64,000 nucleotides of DNA from Galaxea fascicularis (Eukaryota > Cnidaria > Anthozoa > Scleractinia > Euphylliidae), in assembly GCA_948470475.1 (NCBI GenBank), contig OX419347.1, forward strand, positions 2,527,572 through 2,591,571. The letters are read 5' to 3'. The translations under genes were made by a program, and so were the position numbers. Below the pieces are notes generated by a model, which searched no databases, was not told the origin of the DNA, and saw nothing but the letters and a program-made list of their open reading frames with translations. Shown one piece after another: positions 48,201 to 60,984 of this stretch (positions are counted from its first letter, which is position 1; each line of letters begins with the position of its first letter).

Positions 48201-51200
48201 GCTCAAAACTCACGCTTTCTGTTGGTTATCGAAATTTCAATCTTTGATTTTCAAAACTGATGCGAGAAAAGCAGGAAAATGGGAAGTCATAAAGCTCAGC
48301 GCAGACACGGGTTATTACGACTTCACACATTTATCATTATTTATTTACGATCTCATTTGGGCGCAAATTCACACTTGATGCACATGCCTTGCAAAGGTGA
48401 TAAACAAAACGAAGCTACAGAATCAAGATGGCTGGCTCGTTACTCCTTGGTACATGTGCCGGCAAAAAGACGGAGGCCGGAATAATACGGTGCCGCTATC
48501 CGTTTCAAAACGCGTGAAGCGTGTTTAGTCTTAGAAGACCGACTTAATGATCCTAACTTTCAAAATTTGGGCGGTTCATTGTTTCTTGAGTGTCTAAAAA
48601 ACTGATCGATCAATTGAAATTAATGCGGAATAAATAAGGCCAGTAACTGGTCCTTGATTTTCTCACAAAATATCTGTCAGTAAATGAATTATGTCTCAAC
48701 AAATTAAAACTCAAAATCAAAATCCGAACCAAGACTAGTTTTTATGAACATGCGTATGTTTATCATAAATAATTCTTAGTGATAAATCGGAAAGAATTGT
48801 TATTCTGTAATTAGGGTTTTTTTGTGCCTTTATAAAGTTTCCATCGAGGATTATCTAGTCAATTTAATGGAACCTTAAAAACTCTTCAATTCCGCAAAAT
48901 ATGGTAATTGGACACAGAACTGATTCGTCTTTTTGTGCCGCAAGTGGATGGAAAACGAAAGAAACGCGCGTTTTAGTGAAAGTTAAAGCAAGAACGCGCT
49001 ACAAAGAAGTGAAGGACTATTTCTTTTGAACCGGGGACTTGGGAAACATTTACTCAACTGACAATTCGGTAAAAAAGTTTTTTTCTTTGTTTTAGAAAAG
49101 TGATGTGTTTTCTTTTCATTGTCGTAGACGTAAATTTCTCAATATAATGAACGCATTAGTAGAGAAATAGTTGACTCAATACTTGAAATGAGAGACAGAT
49201 GTGCTAAGGGTTTGTCGCGCCCCACAAAATATAGAAAACTTTGTGAGCATTTATGTCTGTTAAAACCGCGGTTTTTAGAGAACAGTCGAAACGATCAAGA
49301 TTGTTAAGCTTTTTAAATTCCTTTCGAAACTGTTGTTTTTTGTTTCTTAACATTAATGAGGCATTACCTGTGGTACACGCCTAAATTTTGTTTGCGAAGA
49401 CTGAGAATTGTGAATCAATCCATATCGATTTTCCTCTCTCAAACAGCTTTCTCATAAACAATTCAGTGTGTTAAGACGTGATGAGTAGCCAGATAATCAT
49501 TTATGCGATAGCATCGGTCGAAATACATTGACGAATAAACATGCTCACTAATTTTTATTATAGGTTTTTTCGCAGCTTGCGAACTGGACATAGCTTGAAA
49601 AGCATTTTACCTGCTTTTTAGTGCATTAATTTAGAAATGCAGCCTACACTTTCGATTACTGTAGCCGCCGAAGTTTACATTTCGAAGAAAGCTTTAAATT
49701 TGAATTTTAAGACAATCAGTATTAAATACATTAATTTGTTTCAAGCTGCCCGCGGAGAAGAACGTAAAATGATATCTCGTTGGTCAGGGTTTGATTCAAT
49801 GAAGCAAAACGTGATTACTGCACTGAACGAAAACAGCCTCTAAAAACTATAAATATGGCTCTACCGCGTTAGCGACAAGCCGTGGGGAGTTTGTGGCTTA
49901 TCACATTTTATGCGATGATATATTCAGCCTATCTAACGACTTGTCGACGCACCATGCATCATACTCTGTAAAGTATTTTTACCGCCATTCAGCATTCTTA
50001 TCAAATTTCTAAACAAGAAAAATTGGTGATTGAACTTGTGGTGTATCATGAGTCGTTAAAACAACGGAAGAAACTAAGTTACGAGGTTCTAGATAACATC
50101 TGTAAAAGGAGAAGCGGTGAAAATCTTCCTTGCTATCGCAGTCAGGCATCGTAATGCTGGCAGGGTTTTGTTATAATTTAAAACAAATTAATTATCCATA
50201 ACATCGAACTTGGAGGGAAATAAAATTGCGATAACATCCTTAGCTTGGTGTGAAACTTAAATTAGCTGCTTGAAGTTCCTGTTATCTACGTAAATGTTCT
50301 GTTGTTTTAGTTAGCTGTGAAATCTTGGCGTATTGGTTTTCATGGGTTATTAATATTTTCATCGTATCTTCTGCGAACTCGTTCTTTTTTCTTCATTTTA
50401 ACGTGGCAGAATTTACTGCGCAATATTCACTACCCCGTGACCTGTCTTACTCTTTCCTTTATTTGTTGCTTGTCACCCGACTTAGTTCTTCTGACAGCTT
50501 AATCCGGGTCAGAAGCTGCAGCAGTCGAATTCTCTATATATTCAGCTTAAATCACAATGTCTTTGTGAACAGTACAAATCAGAGTTAAAACCAAAGTCAA
50601 AATTCTGCTCAACAAAAAGAGTGGAGTAAAATTAATTCTAATGATTATATCGTTAGACGGTTTACTTTCAAAGTTATTACTGATAAATATATAATTTGGT
50701 GAAAATTTTAAAAAAAGGTTTCCGAGTAGGTAAATTTCTGAAATTTTAGAGTCTTGAAATTGCATCTTTTAAAACGAAGAAAAAAATCATTCTGGAAAAG
50801 ATAATTACGCAGAAAGCAGATTGTTTGTGTTTTTAATATTTATGTAATATACTTTTGTCGACAAGGGTAAACTTATGTTCATTGACTCTGTAGGGGTTTT
50901 TTAAAAAGAATACTATTTATTATACAAAAGAAAACAAATAAAAGAGAAGGCCAGTTAAGTTTCTCTCTACGTCATAGGCCATTTTGTCATTAACATTCTG
51001 GATGTGATAGTCAGAAGTAAAAGCCGTTACAACCAATTGAGCCTTCAGACATTTAATAAATGATCGTTATTGTTTTTGCGTTATTAAGAGTTGTTATCCT
51101 GCGCTGAAGATGCTTCAAGTGTCTTAAAGTAGGTTCATTTCTGCTTAAACGTATTAAGACTATAGTACTAGTACCTGAATCATGTACAAAATGATTCCAT

Positions 51201-51781
51201 GCGTTTTGTGTAGTTTTATCTTTGCCGGGAGATTTGTTCTTCTATTCCGCAACTTTTGGCATTGGATGAGGATTTACATAACGGACAAATCTTATTGATC
51301 TTGTTCGTACCCAGGCTACAGTTTTCATTGGATTTACCAAAAGATTTATTTGGACCAAAGAATACATCGTTTCATTACCCTGTCATACAACTACACGTTA
51401 AGGTCTCCAACGTGCTTTTCCCCTTCTCTTGCTTAAGCTCTCTTCAGTAAAAGCCTTTACAGGTTTAACCGATAGACTGAAAGGAAAATGTAATACTTCA
51501 TGACCGAATGAACTTTGTGATTATTAACTTGAATTGACCTTTTTTTACTCTGAAAAATCAGTGACAATTCCCTTTTTTTCGCCGAAGCTTTTTAACCAAA
51601 ACAATACAATCAGATTTTCAATTGACTAAAGTTTTGTAAGTGATCAGAAAGAGAAGTCAGATTTTCGGCAACGTAGACAAACAACAGTGAGTTATCAGAC
51701 GGTTGAGGGGGTTGGGGTGGGGATTAAAATGCTCGTACAGCAGGACGTGCGCAGTTGCTGACGAATATTCACGCCCATACA

Positions 51782-51905
51782 TAGTTCAAGTGATTATCCT
51801 CCTTTAATACTACAGCAGCCATATGAAGCAGAAATAACTTAACATACAAAGACGCTGTTCTATGTTCATTAACAAACCTGTCATCTCTAGATTGTTGTTG
51901 ACCAG
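51782..51905. repeat. Duplicated block A, copy 1
   Basis: Aligns by eye with 59855-59965 over about 100 bp: AGCCATATG-AGCA-AAATAACTTAACA, then TTCATTA-ACAA-CTGTCAT, then GACCAGGTGTGCT/AGCCAGGTGTACT. Both copies lie 3' of a peptide gene. Similarity is roughly 70%, estimated by eye. Confidence 0.65.
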
Positions 51906-52124
51906 GTGTGCTAATTCAATGCCGACAAGAGAGTGCAAAAACAAAGAAAAATGACTGTAATGCGAACAGGAATACAACTTAGTTTACAAATACCATGCTA
52001 CGCAAACAAACTTGCACAAAAACAAAACATGGCTTGAGTGCTCTACCAACTGGTCATTCTAGTAAACTTGAATCCATGTTAAGTTTTCGGGTTAATATTG
52101 TAATCGTAGGTGAAGATAAATTAG

Positions 52125-52590
52125 CAGGGGCACCCAACGAGAAACTTCGATGAAATTAATCTGTTCGGGAGAGTCTACCCGTTCTATAAAGACTTTCGGA
52201 TAATGCATTGCCAAAAAGCTACTGATTTCTCAACTAAAACATCACTTAAAAGATTCGCAACCAGGGAAATCCAGGGGAAAATAGTCCCTTAGATTTTCGG
52301 AAGGGATATTTTTTGCAGTTTTTGACTCTTGAAAAGGTCGCCTAGCATTTTTGCGTAAGCAAACAGTTCGCAGAGAAGTTCTTCGAAGGTGACATACAGC
52401 TAGCAATTTCTGAAAGGAAGATTTCATTCCCTAAAATTTTCGGGCACTTCAATTTTCAGCTAAGAAATCCGAACAGATCAAATTTTTCTAGCTGATTAAA
52501 ACAACTCTTTAAACAGTCTTTAAACATTACAAGGAGCCTAGAAATATCCCTCAAAGGTTTTTTGCTTAATTTCCTCGTTGGGAGCCCCTG
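52125..52590. mobile_element. MITE-like element with CAGGGGC-CCCAACGAG ends, about 466 bp
   Basis: CAGGGGCACCCAACGAGAAA at the left is complementary to TTCCTCGTTGGGAGCCCCTG at the right, and AATTAATCTGTTCGG pairs with CCGAACAGATCAAATT inside. Flanking bases do not give an unambiguous target duplication. No ORF of note. Confidence 0.65.
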
Positions 52591-54064
52591 AATTAAGATA
52601 TCTGAAACGCTTTGTCCTTCATGTTCGTTGTTCTGAAACTTAGTACATTGCTTTGATTAAGACTGTTTTCTAGGACAAAAATTAACACAATATCTGTATA
52701 GGATATATTTTTGCCATGGATAAGACCGTCTACTAGATCTCGCATAGAAAGCTGGTGAAAATGAAAGACACCAGATATCCCAGCAAATGATAGACCACAA
52801 CCGCCGTTCAATGATATCCCCAAAGTTAATCATTTCGTCTGCAGCTCATTTCTGTGACATTTTATATCTTTAATTCACGTATAATTATAGCGATAGATCG
52901 ACTATACTCGGGTCTAGCACCTCTCTTGTGCTAAAAAAAATAAGACAAAAAACATTTGACTGGTGATTAAAATGGAACTGAGTCTCTTCCAACCGCATGG
53001 TTGGATCATTCGTACTTGAATTCGAAGTAACGGACTTGTGACCCTAGCTTTTTTAATGCTAGTCACGAAGTTACAACAAGTTGTCTACCTTATTGAGATG
53101 ACTGTAAGACAGGGTTGGGAGAAGAGTAAACGGCGGTTTTCTTCCTTTTTGTTTTCGCATGACTTTGCGAACAATTGTCTACATCCTGATTAGAAACGTG
53201 GTAGCAGTGAGAACCGTTTTTAACTAAAGATTACCCGTTAAGTTTAGATTAAATATTCAGAGTACACGATTCGACTCTTGGTACGGCTCAGCAGGAAACA
53301 TACTTATGGGTTCCCTTTGTCAAAAATTAGAAAAGTGGGTAAAATTTTAATCTTTTTTGCATGTGCTGCTATTAAGTCCAGCCCTCGGTTAATTTTCCAA
53401 GAGAAGGACGCTATTATCGAGTCTTGTAGTCAAAACAACCAGACCTCAAAACTTTCATTTATAATATCCTTTCAAATGACGTCCGATTTGTCTAAACCAT
53501 AAACAAAACACTTTGTGCTATTTTTGCAAAGCAACATCTTAAACTTAGGTAATTGTTTGATGTTTAGGCTAGATAACTTTTCAGTTTTCAGAAGCTTTGA
53601 ACGACTGAATACACCCTTGTAATTTACTAGGATGTCCTCGTTTCCCCTCTGTACTTTACCTTATCACGGTAATTTGATCGGCAGGCAGTTCGTTTGTTAG
53701 ATGCATTGAAATCAAAACGTTGACTAAACTATGTAAGTTTCCGAAGTTATGTTTACGCCATGTGGTCATCACAGATATGTTTCTAAAGTGTGCGGCTGTA
53801 CTTCTAATCGGACACAACAATTACTCTCGCGAAGCGTGTATGACCTATGAAACGCGTCAAACAGGCATTGAATCGTAGGAAACACTGACAGAAGTTGAAA
53901 GAACAGTTCGAGTTTCCTAGTTGTTTTACTTTACACTGTATTTACCGAAGCTTATCCCGCCATTGACTAATTAAGTGAGCAGAGCATCGAAAACGATTCT
54001 TTTTCAAGAATAATGGACTGTTAAAAAGCTCATTTTACAAAGTCTCTTTGAAAAAGCAAAGATG

Positions 54065-54215
54065 AAAGAACACAAGCAGACCAGATGTTTGACAGCTCTC
54101 ACAGAAGAAAAAGCCTATTGTTTGGAGTTAAAAAGTTATTCAGTCGCAAACAATGAACTTATTTTGTTTGTCGTTGTCAGTGAGTATAATTCACTTTTTC
54201 ACGGTTAATTAAATG
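54065..54215. repeat. Duplicated block B, copy 1
   Basis: Aligns by eye with 61505-61655: GAACA-AAG-AGACCA, then ATTGTTTG-AGTTAAAAA--TAT, then GGTTAATTAAATGT. Same order as block A relative to the two peptide genes. Confidence 0.6.
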
Positions 54216-55200
54216 TCCAGAAATAGATTTATCGTAATTTTATTATTTTTATTTATCGTTACGTACGGCAGTTAGTCGGTTTGCATTTACCATCTGTTGA
54301 CATCGGGGAAGTAAAATTACAGAGAAGAAGAACGCTGTAATGTTTCTTTCATTCGGAATCTGTATTAACCAGATGAGTAATGACAGACGCTTTGTACTGG
54401 GAAAGTTACTAATTGACTCTCTGAGACGTTTTGTAGTATACAACTAATTACAGGTGAGCTGCAAGATTATCGTCAGCTTTCACTTTCAAAAGAGATTGCT
54501 CAACTTTGTTCCGTACTTCTAAGTAAGATTTCTTGTGAGCTTCAAGAAGCTGTAACTAGTGACTAAATATAGCCTCATGTCGCATAGACTGTATTATGTA
54601 CTCATCAAACACCGTAAAGTTCTCGCCACTATTCACCACCTACTATGTATCGATGCGACTGCACGGGTTGAAGGGTAGTACTCTTTTTTAAAGAAGGCAA
54701 TATAAATTTGACTTTGGTTCTCCGTTCTCTTCCGTCCTCGTTATCATTTTCTTTGAATTTTCGTGCAGCTTAGGGTCAAGCGTCCAGCCTCCCCCCAAGA
54801 ATTTTTGAAAGTTAAAAAACAAATTTACCGAAAGATACCCGACGATAGTGACGGTAGCGAAACCTATAAAGTGAATTCGCGTTCCTTCAACCTTCATCCC
54901 GATTCTTCCAACTCGCAAAATTGTAGGTGAATTCCTCTGCAGTCAAATTTTAAGGTCCGATTCAAAGTTTAAAAGGAACGGAAGAAAAATCAGTTGTTGT
55001 CGGGTATTTGTGTCCTCCATGAAAAGTGAAATTGTGAAGAAATGTATCGAAAAAGGGCGATGAATGTGCAGAGTTGATGTTTTGCTTAGTGAACCTATTG
55101 CTTTGATGTTCTCCTGGCCACCACAGTAGCTTTGCCACTCATAGACTCCCTTATGTCTATGACGGTGTGGGAGGTAGCTTCGTTTGGGCAACTTGCTGAA

Positions 55201-55224
55201 CCCCCCCCCCCTCCCCTCCCCCCC
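55201..55224 (+). repeat. C-tract (G-quadruplex potential on the minus strand)
   Basis: Runs of 11, 4 and 8 C separated by single T's. On the minus strand this gives four or more G runs, enough for a G-quadruplex on paper. It is also a likely spot for assembly or length errors. Confidence 0.7.
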
Positions 55225-55750
55225 GAGTTATGTTAGCCCTGCTATCAGGGCCTGATGTAGTTCAGTCTGGCATTATCAAATTTAAATTTTTGAAGGCTGA
55301 CATAGGCATGGAATCTTAATCTTTCATAAACAGATGAAGTCAATTCGTATTTCCGTGATCGAAAGCCCATTCACGAAGTTTCCAATTTCGAAATTCAAAT
55401 GTACTCCTATGATTGCAGTGCGAGGCCAGAAGAACATATGAGCAGTAAATTAGGCACCTCTCTAACAAAACACTTTCAGATCTTACCGGATGCAAAATAT
55501 TTTGTGCAAAAATCTGTTTCTACAACCAAGATCATTTTTAACGTTCTTACTTCTCCCTGCTGTGCCTTTGTTTCTTTCTTTCTTTCTTGCGCGCGCTCGA
55601 AATGTTGGAATAGGTCACTCATCTGTCAAGGTGATTTTAGATGCCAGGGTTATAGCTCCAGAGTTCCGTAAGCCTTGGTGCTGCTGTCTCTCGACTTACA
55701 TTTTTTTTGCCTTTAACGTTACAAACTTATTTGGCATAGAATCAAGACGT

Positions 55751-55819
55751 TAGTTTCTAAAACAACTATGGTGTTGCGTCAGTGGGGGAGTGGTACGCAA
55801 AAATTTGGTTTTATCAACG

Positions 55820-55850
<31 letters not shown>

Positions 55851-55960
55851 GGATTCTAAAAGCTGACGTTTCGCCGGAACGTTAACCCTTCGTCAGAGCG
55901 AATCCAAATCCCTCTGACGAACGTCCCATTACGCTGGTCGATTTACATTATCAACTCTCA
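55751..55960. repeat. Retroelement-end repeat (same family as 31280-31411)
   Basis: Shares TTTGGTTTTATCAACGGAGT and GTAAATTGACCACCGTACA-G with the 31.3-kb palindrome, then carries AGCTGACGTTTCGCCGGAAC followed by CTTCGTCAGAGCGA. It ends in an inverted TCGATTTACATTATCAACTC. Probably the end of a Penelope-like element; family assignment is from memory and unchecked. Confidence 0.6.
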
Positions 55961-56438
55961 ATGTTTAGGATGGCAAAGGGACATGCGCAAAAAGAAGACA
56001 CCAGTGGTTATGGTACTTTGGTCAGTGGGTGCATCGCCTGGCACCTTACTGAGGCTGAGAACCCTGTAAAGCAATTATTCCAAAGCCGGCTTAGTAAGGA
56101 TCAAACCTCGGAAGTATTTCGATGTAACGACGATGAATGGGCAACAGGGGTTAGCGTGAAGAAGTTTGTGTCAACAATAATGACTGAGTCATAGTGGCAG
56201 GAAAAATCCAACGTGATTGTGTCCTTCTATCAAATACTGATATGTTGTGTACTTCAGCTAGAATAAAAGTCCCATTTATATTATTCAACCAGTTTTTCTT
56301 TAATCGAAATCGCTTAGTGATCTTATATTTGGTACTTAGATGCAAAAGCTCTCTTTCAGCTGCCCTTAGTGACGAAAGTATCTCTAAAGAGAAACTGTCA
56401 TATTTCATATAAATTTGAAGTCAGATGTGGTCTCTGGT

Positions 56439-56479
56439 TTAGTTGCGTTGATCTCTCTTTTGCCACGTGACCGGCCGAT
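56439..56479 (-). CDS. Secreted peptide gene 1, last coding exon
   Basis: After a strong acceptor (TTTTTCCTTCACAG), 41 nt complete a split codon and encode a 12-residue basic tail (RPVTWQKRDQRN) to a TAA stop at 56439-56441. The paralogous exon at 62272-62312 has the same length. The two share the segment GGCAAAAGAGA, the TAAAC at the stop, and the upstream acceptor region. Indels between them are in multiples of three in this frame. Read in phase 0 instead, both would show a G-K-R site; phase 1 is preferred because both upstream donors are phase 1. Confidence 0.6.
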
Positions 56480-56605
56480 CTGTGAAGGAAAAATACAAAG
56501 ATATAACAACCTTTAGGATCACAGTTTTTGTTATCACGTAAAGTCACCGTGGAACCGCAATCAACAACAACAACAACAATCAGCAAGCATCGAAGAATAG
56601 TGTTG

Positions 56606-56685
56606 TTTAGTAGTCACACCCTCAGGATTTCGTCTCGATAATAAAACCTTAAACCCACCTTGTAAAGCCCAAAGCACAAAACCCT
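56606..56685 (-). repeat. Dispersed 110-bp repeat, decayed copy in a peptide gene 1 intron
   Basis: CACCCTCAGGATTTCGTCTC followed by ACCTTAAACCCACCTTGTA matches the minus-strand form of the family. It lies between the donor at 56783 and the acceptor at 56480. Confidence 0.6.
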
Positions 56686-56783
56686 GGATCTGTTCTGCAG
56701 CTCAGTATCTTTAATTTTAATCTTTGGTCCAGGATGGGCGGTGTTGGTCAGTGCCCGGCCCACTCTTAATGGCTTAAACTTAC

Positions 56784-57005
56784 CAAGTTTCTTAGCGGCC
56801 AACTGTGAACTGCGTTTGACATCCATATCACTGTCGTAGTAGTAATAGTATTCTGATGCTGGCAACTGTTTTCTCAGTTTATTATAGATCATTGCTCTGC
56901 CTACTCTGACCACTGATTCCCCATTCTCCACAACTGTAGCCATAACAGCTAGAACAGCCAATGCGGCCGCAGCTGCCTTATTCATAGCAGTGAATATTGC
57001 TGTCC
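56784..57005 (-). CDS. Secreted peptide gene 1, signal-peptide exon
   Basis: Exon after TTTTTTTCAG: about 20 nt of 5'UTR, ATG at 56985, then 67 codons plus one base to TTG|GTAAGT (phase 1). The N-terminus MNKAAAAALAVLAVMATVV is a typical signal peptide. The mature part carries VVRVGRAMIYNKLRKQ, a run of five tyrosines, an acidic patch (DSDMD) and the basic pairs KR and KK. With the last exon the precursor is about 80 aa. It has no cysteines after the signal region, which argues against a disulphide-rich toxin. A neuropeptide-like or antimicrobial-like precursor is possible, but no family was recognised. The paralogue at 63507-63713 shares the start MNKA, the motif VVE-G-[ED]-S and the I-Y near residue 33. 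In-frame sequence past the donor (to 56614) runs into a dispersed repeat and is judged intronic. Confidence 0.65.
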
Positions 57006-58246
57006 CTGAAAAAAACATTAGTTAATTTCGGTTCTGGATAGTTAATTTCAGCTAAGGTTGTTGTGTACTGAGGGGTTTAAGTCATTATCGTATCGATGTC
57101 TGTTCCAGGAAGATCTTCCCGTTCTGCGCTTCTTTAATTACATCGCAGAAACGAATTTAATCGAATAAAACAAGGAAGTAAGAATCAAACAATGACTCTT
57201 AGGGTGAGGTCTGCAATTCAAGGTCATTTTTTGCAACAGCAGGCCTTTACTGTGAATAAAAATCTACCTCTGCCCGGCCAGGAACTGAAACAGCCAAGTT
57301 AGGTGTTGACGGTCATTCAAACAATATTCGAGCATAGACCGTATGAATTTCCTAGTTTTACATTAAAATAGATCACATATAATTACTAAGTCAGACAAGG
57401 CGGTGACGATTTTCTTGAGTGCCAATCGTTATTCGTCTTCCTTCAATCGCGGAAACTACACCAATTAACTTCATCGCGGTCAAAAATATATTAAATGAAA
57501 TTGAGCGAGATAACTACTTTCGCTTTTTAATTTAAGGTAACTAACTCAAGCTATCTTGTTTCTTTCTCCTTACACGTTGGAAACGAACGCGTTTGAATAA
57601 ATAAATAGTTATGAAGAAGAAAAACGTTCCTTAAGGTTCTAGTTTACTTCTCTGCATGTTGTTGTTGTTGTTGGGTTTTTTTTACCATGATCACGAAGAA
57701 AGTTTGGGGAATTTTGTGAGCAACGAGTTCGATGCCCTAGTAAATAACAAATGCGACAAGAAAGAAATATTGCCAAAAGGGAATACTTCATTTTTAGGGC
57801 TGTTGTGTGGACTAGATGAGTAAATATATTGTTACTCAGAACATTCCTAGATTTTCTTGGATGATCGCTGTTTGGACTTCTTTAACAGACACAAAAGATT
57901 GAACTTCCGTTAAAGTGTAGTGAGCAGTATAACTTGTCAATAGCTTTATTTCTTTTCTTCGGACACTATATTCTGTCCCCACTAAAAAGTGAATATTTGA
58001 TGTGAGTTTTATTCACAAGCGATGAAGAATGTTCACCTCTGAAGTTAGATCAACTCTAAAGTTCGAATAGTCCATTGTCCATACGCAGGGTAAATGTTTC
58101 GGAAACGAATGTCGGGTGTCTACCGACGTGTTCGGCTGCCAATGGATTAAAAACAATGCGAGGAAAAAAAAAAGAATTATTACGACGCAGGATCATTAAA
58201 TAGAGGTTATGTAGTTCTCGCATTAAGAGTAAAACAGAAAGCTTAC

Positions 58247-58318
58247 CTCTTTTACTGTGTTTCACTTGATTCGGAGGCGATATCTGAGTTTATATGCCTT
58301 TCTGGTGGAGATGAATGC
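58247..58318 (-). other. Secreted peptide gene 1, probable 5'UTR exon
   Basis: A strong donor (AAAGAG|GTAAGC) at 58246/58247 lies about 70 bp downstream of a TATA box and 1.2 kb upstream of the signal-peptide exon, whose acceptor precedes 20 nt of UTR. The exact start is not known. The intron would be 57006-58246; nothing else was recognised inside it apart from a GTT microsatellite near 57657-57672. Confidence 0.45.
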
Positions 58319-58342
58319 TAGATTTGATTTAACACGCGAGCA

Positions 58343-58351
58343 CTATTTATA
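58343..58351 (-). promoter_or_regulatory. TATA box, probable promoter of secreted peptide gene 1
   Basis: On the minus strand the sequence reads TATAAATAG, a close match to the TATA consensus, about 30 bp before the inferred start of the 5'UTR exon. A second TATAAA lies at 58289-58294 and could serve a shorter transcript. Confidence 0.5.
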
Positions 58352-59854
58352 TCACTTTTGAATGAAGTAGCGGATGCGTTAGTTAAGCAAAAATATAGCT
58401 GGCTTTGATAGTAAACAAAAAAGAATTCTAATTTTTGTTACAACCAAGGAAATGACTTTGACACGGATCTCAATGACTTTTTGTTTCCGAAAGTGAGAGA
58501 ACGATATTTGACGCACGAAGCTCGTGAACGGATATCTTTAAGGCGTTTGTCACCTAGGCTTAACAATTTTCGGAAAATCGCTGATTTTATGTAATTTCAT
58601 CATGCAGGAACAATAACTGAGTAAGTGCTGAACTTCAATATTTTGAGGGATTTCGCGAGTTTGCTGAAAGAGCGGCTTTCCTTAAAAACAGAACCATTTG
58701 CGGTAGAACGAATCATTAAAAATTAAGCGTCGGGGATTTATACGGTTCAATAGAATATTAAAGCTATCTCCTTTACATAGGTCTTAACAAGTTGTGTCTA
58801 CGCACACGAAAGTCTAAGCTTAATCCATCGTCTTTTTGTGATTAACGTATTCAATTAAGAGAGGAAATTCGTTAAGACTTACGGAGACTTCTTTTTCTCG
58901 CTGTCGATTAGACAAATCTTAAAGGTACTTAATGAATGGTGTGTAAGATCTCTTCGGGGAGAAGTTTGCTATATTCATCATGTGTTAAGGAAGTCTATGC
59001 GTTTGCCATATCTTTATTTTCATCTCCAAATGCCGCAGATAATTATGTTCTTTCAGAAAAGCGACAGGCATATATTAAGTATGTGATAATGTGAGGAAAT
59101 GTTACCAGTTCAGTCAGTGAAAAAGGGTTTTTCGTCGTCTTATGACATGATTTTCTTTTTCCATCTAAGCCAACGATAATCAGTTTCGTTTGAAGCTAAG
59201 TAAATCGTTATCTCCTGCGTGTAACAAAGCACGAGTCGACAATTCTGTGTTCCCAACTTACGACAAACTGAAAATCAAACCTGACCATCAAGACTGATTA
59301 GTAACTGGTCTCACCTTAAGAATTCATCCGCAAGCTATCATTTGAATGGTCACATTCTACACCCTCTATACCTCAGACTCAACGGTCTTTTGTCCAACAT
59401 GATAAGTTTCGTAGACGAATAATCACTCTTGGAGGAAACCGTCGCTTCCTTTTACACAGATTGTCGTTTCCTATCAATGAACATTGTCTTCAGACACTTC
59501 ATTTAGCGTGTAAACAGAATTTCGACGGGAACTTTTCATACAATAGTAAACGTTCGCAAAATTTTTCACCCACCCTTTCGAAATTTAGGGTAAACGTTCA
59601 CCATAGGACTTTACTGTCGCCCAGATTTTGCCTTAAAGTAAACGTTTGCTATTTTCGTTGAAATTCGTGCCATTTGCTGCCATAAATTGTTGAATATATT
59701 GTGTCACTCTTGTGGGCAAGATTGTATGTGGTTAAAACGGTCATAGGTTACCCCTGGGTTTAAAAATTGCCTAAAATTGTCCGCAAATAAAACAGTTTCT
59801 ACTTCAGCATTAACTTCGCAGTGAGTTTACTGAACATCTTCAAACTGTTTCATT

Positions 59855-59965
59855 TTGCTATGGAAGCCATATGTAGCAAAAATAACTTAACACAATAAAC
59901 AAAACTCTTTTTAGTTCATTACACAAGCTGTCATTTCTGAGTGGTTTTCAGCCAGGTGTACTTTT
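59855..59965. repeat. Duplicated block A, copy 2
   Basis: Partner of 51782-51905; see there for the aligned segments. Lies 3' of peptide gene 2. Confidence 0.65.
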
Positions 59966-60984
59966 CAGTGTCGTGGAAAGCAGCACGAAAGCAAACTTAG
60001 ATACACGTTACAATGGGTACAGAAATACACGACTGTACGGTCGCGCTGATAGATGACACGGCACCAAAATAAATGCCGCGTAACATACAGGCCACAGACC
60101 AGGGCCTCGACGTCCTTTGGAAACAAACTTTATATAGAAAGAGGCAGCCTGTATGGTGACTCTTGAACAAACCATGGTTTGCCTCCTGGACAAGAATATT
60201 TCACAAAAACAGTGCTAGCACTGTCATTATGTGATGGTTCTAGTAATCCATTGCCAAAGAGCACCATAAGGATTGATTTTTACCCAGTAAAATTTGTTAA
60301 ATGTGGGAAAATAGTGAATTCAATCTCCGTGTAACTGTTAAGCTCACAAATCGAGGACGCTTAAATCCTACTGAAACATAATAAGCCATAACTCCCGCCC
60401 ATGCAGATACACACGAATGGAGAAGTTGGCTGTTACAAGTTTTCGGCTGTTTCTTTTGTCAAACGTGAATAATCTAAACTGCAAAATTCCTTCCCTTGTC
60501 AGCCATTCGCGAAAATAATCTCATAAAAAGTGAGGCCCGCCTTTCGTTTTAGGATCGCAAGGATTTTCATAAGAAGAAGCCGGTTGAGATCGGCACCGAT
60601 TTGAGAATTAGTGCACTTGCGATTAACCTTTTAATGTGATTTAAACATTTAGCTGGTTAATTAAATCGCTTAATATAACACATTTGGTGACTTCTCTACC
60701 TAAATTTTGAAAGATTTTCAAACTACGCTTCGAAAACTGTTTTGCAATCAAACTTACATGTCCTCGCGAGGAATTTCTAACTTTTTTTGCCTTGTCTTGT
60801 TTTCCAGCTATCGCCAAAACAATTTACACATTTGGGGCCCTTGTTCTTTAGAAGAAAAGTCTGAGTTTTAATAGAAACCTCTTACACTATTCGTAAAAAA
60901 GTCATACTTTGGGTATGTTCAAGTTCACACTGCAACCAGGTGGACAATCAGACATGGTTTGATGCTACTCTGGTTTGAAATTTG

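Larger units (their letters stand above)
43361..56438. other. Long spacer between PRDM14 and peptide gene 1
   Basis: About 13 kb; presumably includes missing 5' PRDM14 exons and the 3' flank of peptide gene 1. Recognised contents: MITE-like insertions at 43537-43764, 43876-44272, 44924-45295 and 52125-52590, duplicated blocks at 51782-51905 and 54065-54215, a C-tract at 55201-55224, and a retroelement-end repeat at 55751-55960. The interval 45.3-51.7 kb shows nothing I can name. Confidence 0.6.

Noticed and set aside
47947..48378. 143-aa plus-strand open frame
   Set aside because: No recognisable motif, unremarkable composition, no convincing splice or promoter context; this length is expected by chance in 64 kb.
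54688..54918. Open frame containing R-V-G-R-I, considered as a third peptide paralogue
   Set aside because: No signal peptide and no acceptor or start region like the two real copies.
56614..56783. Second R-V-G-R motif in the open frame beyond the peptide gene 1 signal exon, suggesting repeated amidated peptides
   Set aside because: It lies past a consensus GTAAGT donor and runs into a dispersed repeat; the paralogue splices at the matching point.
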